Assembly: GCA_017619615.1 (NCBI GenBank)
Contig: JAFZRY010000022.1
Coordinates: 1-55,871 of the forward strand
DNA length: 55,871 nt
Source: Lachnospiraceae bacterium
GTDB lineage: Bacteria > Bacillota > Clostridia > Lachnospirales > Lachnospiraceae
Direction: 5' to 3'
The position numbers and the translations under genes were made by a program. Below are positions 52,457 to 55,871 of the stretch, one piece after another. The notes under the pieces were generated by a model. The model searched no databases, was not told the origin of the DNA, and saw nothing but the letters and a program-made list of their open reading frames with translations. How positions within the stretch are numbered: position 1 is the first letter of the stretch; every line of letters starts with the position of its first letter.

Positions 52457-53509
52457 TCAGTTTCCTTTATACTTCTTCCAGTAAGTGTTCAGCAGTTCGT
52501 CCCCTTCTTTGCCCAGATAACGGAATACCCCGCATTTATCCAGCACTTCCTGGGGCAGGAAGATGTTCTCGTCTTCCAGATACTCTTTGTCCAGCATCGC
52601 GGTGGCGGCGGTGTTGGGGATGGGGTAGCCCAGGTAATCGAAGGTGGCCACGCCGCTCTCCGGCCGCATCATGAAGTCGATGAACTGTTCCGCCGCGCTG
52701 ACGTTCTTGGCGTTCTTCGGGATGACGAAGCAGTCGAACCAGATGTAGGAGCCTTCCTCGGGGATGCAGTAGGCCAGGTTTTCGTTGTTGTCCAGGCAGT
52801 ATACGTACTCGCCGGAATAGATCATGGCGATGGCGGCGTTTTCGTCCACCATGTCGTCGCGCGCTTCGTCGTTCTTCCAGGCCTGCACGATGGGCTTCTG
52901 CTCCATCAGCAGATCGACGACGCGCTGCAGATCCGCTTCGTTGGTCGTATTCATGTCGATCCCGAGGATCTTTTCCGCGACCATGAAGGTGTCGCGCACG
53001 GAGTTCATCATTTCGATGCCGCCGGCTTTATACTCTTCGTTCCACAGGTCTCTCCAGGAGGTGATGCTTCCCTCCGGAATCACCTTGGTGTTGTACATGA
53101 TCCCCATGGTGCCCCAGGTGTAGGGGACGGCGTATTTGTTGCCCGGGTCCGGGACGGCGACTTTGGCCATAACGTCCTGGTCCAGGTATTTGCTGTTCGG
53201 AATGTTGCCAAGATCGATGGGTTGCAGCATGTCGTTAAGGATCATCTTTTCGATGGTGTAGTCAGCGGCGACGATCAGGTCGTATTCCGCGCCGCCGGCG
53301 ACTTTTTCAAACATATCTTCGTTCGTGTCGAACGTATCCTGCTTGACTTTGATGCCGGTCTCCTTCTCGAATTTCTCGATCAGGCTTTCCTCCAGGTAGT
53401 CTCCGTAATTAAAGAAGTGCAGCGTTTTGTCATTCTTCCCCCCGCAGGCGGAAAAGAGCATGGCGGCCGTCAGCAGGACGGCGGCAAGTACAATGCGGTA
53501 CAGTTTCAA
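52457..53509 (-). CDS. potD: Spermidine/putrescine-binding lipoprotein PotD
   Basis: The 350-residue lipoprotein has a signal peptide and lipobox LFSAC with Cys22. Its PotD-type pattern is LHFFNYGDYLEESLIEKFEKETG, YDLIVAADYTIEKMI and AVPYTWGTMGIMYN. It captures polyamines for the PotABC importer encoded just upstream; it overlaps potC by 4 nt. Confidence 0.93.
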   Translation of the reverse strand: MKLYRIVLAAVLLTAAMLFSACGGKNDKTLHFFNYGDYLEESLIEKFEKETGIKVKQDTFDTNEDMFEKVAGGAEYDLIVAADYTIEKMILNDMLQPIDLGNIPNSKYLDQDVMAKVAVPDPGNKYAVPYTWGTMGIMYNTKVIPEGSITSWRDLWNEEYKAGGIEMMNSVRDTFMVAEKILGIDMNTTNEADLQRVVDLLMEQKPIVQAWKNDEARDDMVDENAAIAMIYSGEYVYCLDNNENLAYCIPEEGSYIWFDCFVIPKNAKNVSAAEQFIDFMMRPESGVATFDYLGYPIPNTAATAMLDKEYLEDENIFLPQEVLDKCGVFRYLGKEGDELLNTYWKKYKGN

Positions 53510-54309
53510 TTTATGACACCTCCGTTTGTAGATTTATCGGCAGCGGCCCGGCCGGTCAGGAACATCCTGACGAGCAGGACCAGCAGGACGAGCAGGAAAA
53601 TGAGCGTGCTCAGCGCGCACATGCTGGTGCGGAGCCCAACCTTCTGCTGGGAGTAGATCAGCGTGGACAGGGTGTTGATCCCCACCGGGCGGGTAAAGTA
53701 GGTGATGACGAAGTCATCGACCGACATCGTGAAACTCATCAGGAAGCCGGTCACGACGCCGGGCATGATATCCGGCAGCACCACCGAGAAAAACGCCTTG
53801 ATCGGGCCGGCGCCCAGGTCGCGCGCCGCTTCATAGGCCACATTGCCGGTCTGCCTGAGTTTCGGCATCACGTTCAGGATCACGTAAGGCAGGCAGAAAC
53901 AGATGTGGGCGAACAGGATGGTGCCCATGCTCAGGCTGATGCCGAACAGCGCGAAGCCCAGCACCAGGCTGATGGCCGTGACGATCTCCGCGTTCACCAT
54001 CGGAATGTTGGTGAGCTGCAGGATCACGATGCGCTGGCGGCGGCTTAAGGCCATGATGCCCCCGCTGGCCGCCACGCCGACTACGGTGGCGATCCCGGCC
54101 GCCAGGAGGCCAATCACCAGCGTATTGACAAGCGCTTCGATCCACTCTTCGCGGCTGAAGATCTCCGCGAACCACTTCAGCGTGAAGCCGCGCCAGGTGC
54201 TGCTGGGCGTCAAGCTGTTGTTGAAGGACAGGAACACAAGCGTGAAGATCGGCAGGTAGAGGAACAGGAAGATCAGGCCGATGTACAAAGCTTTGCCGAA
54301 CTTTTTCAT
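53506..54309 (-). CDS. potC: Spermidine/putrescine permease PotC
   Basis: The 267-residue membrane protein has six helices and the EAA loop EAARDLGAGPIKAFFSVVLPDIMPG for contact with PotA. The FNNSLTPSSTWRGFTLKWF periplasmic motif is typical of PotC. It overlaps potB and potD by 4 nt each, so the complex is translated in order. Confidence 0.93.
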   Translation of the reverse strand: MKKFGKALYIGLIFLFLYLPIFTLVFLSFNNSLTPSSTWRGFTLKWFAEIFSREEWIEALVNTLVIGLLAAGIATVVGVAASGGIMALSRRQRIVILQLTNIPMVNAEIVTAISLVLGFALFGISLSMGTILFAHICFCLPYVILNVMPKLRQTGNVAYEAARDLGAGPIKAFFSVVLPDIMPGVVTGFLMSFTMSVDDFVITYFTRPVGINTLSTLIYSQQKVGLRTSMCALSTLIFLLVLLVLLVRMFLTGRAAADKSTNGGVIN

Positions 54310-55121
54310 ACCACCGTGCCCTCCCCGTTCTTATCGAACTTGTTGAGCAGGGCCATGCTGATGAGGATGAAGAACATCATCACCATCGACAGGCCGGAGC
54401 CAACATTGCGGCTGCCGCCGTGGAGGAATTCCAGTTCGATGACGTTGCCGATGAGCAGGATCTTGTTGCCGCCCAGGATCTCCGAGATGGCGAAGGTTGT
54501 CATGGCCGGCACGAAGGTCATCGTGATGCCGCTGATGATGCCGGGCATGCTCATGGGCAGGATCACGTCGCGCACCACCTTGAACGGCGTCGCGCCCAGG
54601 TCGTAGGCCGCTTCCACCAGCGAGTTGTCGATCTTCACCATCACGTTGTAGATGGGGAGGATCATAAAGGGAAGGAAGTCGTAGACCAGGCCCAGAACGA
54701 CGGCGGAAGGCGTGTTCAGGATATCGATCTCTCCAAGACCCAGCGTGGTGGAGAGCACATTGATGAAGCCGTTTTTTGACAGGAGGATCTTCCAGGCGAT
54801 GGTGCGCAGCAGGAAGTTCATCCACATCGGCAGGATCAGCAGGAAAATGATGAAGCCCTTCTTCCCGCCGCTTTTCCGCAGCATCAGGCCCAGCGGGAAC
54901 GCGAGCAGGAGGCAGATCACGGTGCAGATCAGCGCCAGCAGCAACGAGAGCCACAGTGCCTTCCGGTGCACGGGATCCGCGATGGAAGCCAGGTTGGCAA
55001 ACGTCAGGTTCCCGTCCTTGTCCACCAGCGCGTAATACAGCACGGCGAGCAGCGGGATGACGGTCCCGCAGAGGATGAAGACGATATACGGCGATGCCAG
55101 AAATTTCCTTTTGTCAGACAT
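54306..55121 (-). CDS. potB: Spermidine/putrescine permease PotB
   Basis: The 271-residue membrane protein has six helices and the EAA loop [25 protein letters not shown]. It pairs with PotC in the membrane part of the importer. The stop-start overlap with potC is 4 nt and the overlap with potA 8 nt. Confidence 0.93.
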   Translation of the reverse strand: MSDKRKFLASPYIVFILCGTVIPLLAVLYYALVDKDGNLTFANLASIADPVHRKALWLSLLLALICTVICLLLAFPLGLMLRKSGGKKGFIIFLLILPMWMNFLLRTIAWKILLSKNGFINVLSTTLGLGEIDILNTPSAVVLGLVYDFLPFMILPIYNVMVKIDNSLVEAAYDLGATPFKVVRDVILPMSMPGIISGITMTFVPAMTTFAISEILGGNKILLIGNVIELEFLHGGSRNVGSGLSMVMMFFILISMALLNKFDKNGEGTVV

Positions 55122-55871
55122 CTAATACAATGGCCTCCTCGTCCTCCGATTCGGGCTTGTGCATGATCTGGATGTTCGCCGGATCCACCCGCAGGCTGAC
55201 TTCCCTGCCGACCGGCTGCATGACGGTGCTCTGCACCAGCCATTCAAAGCCGCCGGCCATGACTTCCATCTCGTAGTGCACGCCCTGGAAGATCAGGTGC
55301 GTGACCGTGCCGTCCAGCTGGCCGCGGCCCGGTTCGTCCAGGACCACGTCTTCCGGCCGGATCACGACGTCGACGGGCTTGTTCGTCCCGAACCCCTCGT
55401 CGACGCAGGGGAAATTCACGCCGCAGATCCTGACCAGACGGTCCTGCAGCATGACGCCGTCGATGATGTTGCTGTCGCCGATGAACGTAGCAACGAAGGC
55501 GTTTTCAGGCTCATTGTAGATGCTTTCGGGCGTCCCCATCTGCTGGATGTAGCCCTGGTTCATCACGACGACGGTGTCGGACATGGTCAGCGCCTCTTCC
55601 TGGTCGTGCGTCACGTACACGAACGTGATGCCCAGTTCGTTCTTCAGGCGGATCAGTTCATACTGCATGTCCTGGCGGAGTTTTAAGTCCAGGGCGCCCA
55701 GCGGTTCGTCCAGGAGCAGGACCTTCGGCTCGTTCACGATGGCGCGGGCTATGGCGATCCTCTGCTGCTGGCCGCCTGAAAGCGATGTGACAGCGCGGTT
55801 TTCATAACCGCTCAGATTTACCAGTTTGAGGGCATATTTTATCTTATCGTTTATGTATTCCTGGGACTTCC
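55114..55871 (-). CDS. potA: Spermidine/putrescine ABC transporter ATPase PotA (5' end beyond window)
   Basis: The frame is open from the right edge, giving about 251 residues. It has the ABC signature [14 protein letters not shown], Walker [13 protein letters not shown], the H-loop [13 protein letters not shown], and the C-terminal TOBE region ([16 protein letters not shown]). Walker A lies outside the window. It energises polyamine import with PotBC. Confidence 0.93.
   Translation of the reverse strand, partial: KSQEYINDKIKYALKLVNLSGYENRAVTSLSGGQQQRIAIARAIVNEPKVLLLDEPLGALDLKLRQDMQYELIRLKNELGITFVYVTHDQEEALTMSDTVVVMNQGYIQQMGTPESIYNEPENAFVATFIGDSNIIDGVMLQDRLVRICGVNFPCVDEGFGTNKPVDVVIRPEDVVLDEPGRGQLDGTVTHLIFQGVHYEMEVMAGGFEWLVQSTVMQPVGREVSLRVDPANIQIMHKPESEDEEAIVLDV

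Overview
The window is a stretch of chromosome from a Gram-positive bacterium of the class Clostridia (Bacillota). The evidence is gene content and order: plsX-acpP-rnc-smc-ftsY, ylxM-ffh-rpsP-khpA-rimM-trmD-rplS, relA-MBL-hemZ-hisS, der-plsY and ireB-ruvX-DUF1292-rnjA. AGGAGG-type ribosome binding sites, extended -10 promoters and Gram-positive SOS boxes agree. The DNA is GC-rich by eye for this class. HemZ, the DUF512 radical SAM protein, the DUF6472-like protein and an XerS-like recombinase suggest a Lachnospiraceae-like or related gut or rumen lineage, but genus cannot be read from the sequence. I see no rRNA, tRNA, CRISPR array, insertion sequence or prophage.

Layout. 1-670 (minus): 5' part of a ClpC/ClpB-type ATPase, cut by the window edge. 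880-4253 (plus): a membrane-anchored family 5 solute-binding protein, a YfbR 5'-deoxynucleotidase and a small membrane protein. 4333-20827 (plus): plsX, acpP, rnc, smc, ftsY, dnaE, relA/spoT, an MBL hydrolase, hemZ, hisS and an acidic membrane protein, ended by a strong terminator. 20911-24925: ylxM-ffh-rpsP-khpA-rimM-trmD, then rplS on its own promoter. 25119-31828: a GtrA / FAD oxidoreductase / polytopic membrane protein cassette, then lepB-rbgA-lepB-rnhB-yraN. 31892-33079 (minus): a long, divergent PRPP synthetase. 33186-39684: DUF512 radical SAM protein, der, plsY, then guaB, a Cys-rich small protein and a MATE transporter. 39705-40799 (minus): a tyrosine recombinase with a dif-like palindrome upstream. 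41137-42253: a small membrane protein and a TtcA-like PP-loop protein. 42383-43713: a divergent yneA-like/lexA pair sharing an operator region with four SOS boxes. 43720-55871 (minus): potABCD-ireB-ruvX-DUF1292-rnjA-MltG-like-U32-M16C-era-recO, potA being cut by the right edge.

Functionally this is mostly core genome: phospholipid and fatty-acid start-up (plsX, acpP, plsY), SRP-dependent secretion (ffh, ftsY, two lepB), ribosome assembly and RNA processing (rnc, rimM, rbgA, der, era, rnjA, ruvX), DNA replication, segregation and repair (dnaE, smc, lexA, recO, rnhB), stringent response, purine synthesis and polyamine import.

The most notable points are: an IMP dehydrogenase whose catalytic residues fall at exactly the residue numbers of the Tritrichomonas foetus enzyme; a four-box SOS switch between yneA-like and lexA with a separate 59-bp inverted repeat inside it; a dif-like 11-6-11 palindrome upstream of a single XerS-like recombinase; a GtrA/flavoenzyme/membrane-protein cassette set into the conserved rplS-rbgA cluster; and two different signal peptidases flanking rbgA. 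I found no convincing wholly new defence or mobile system.
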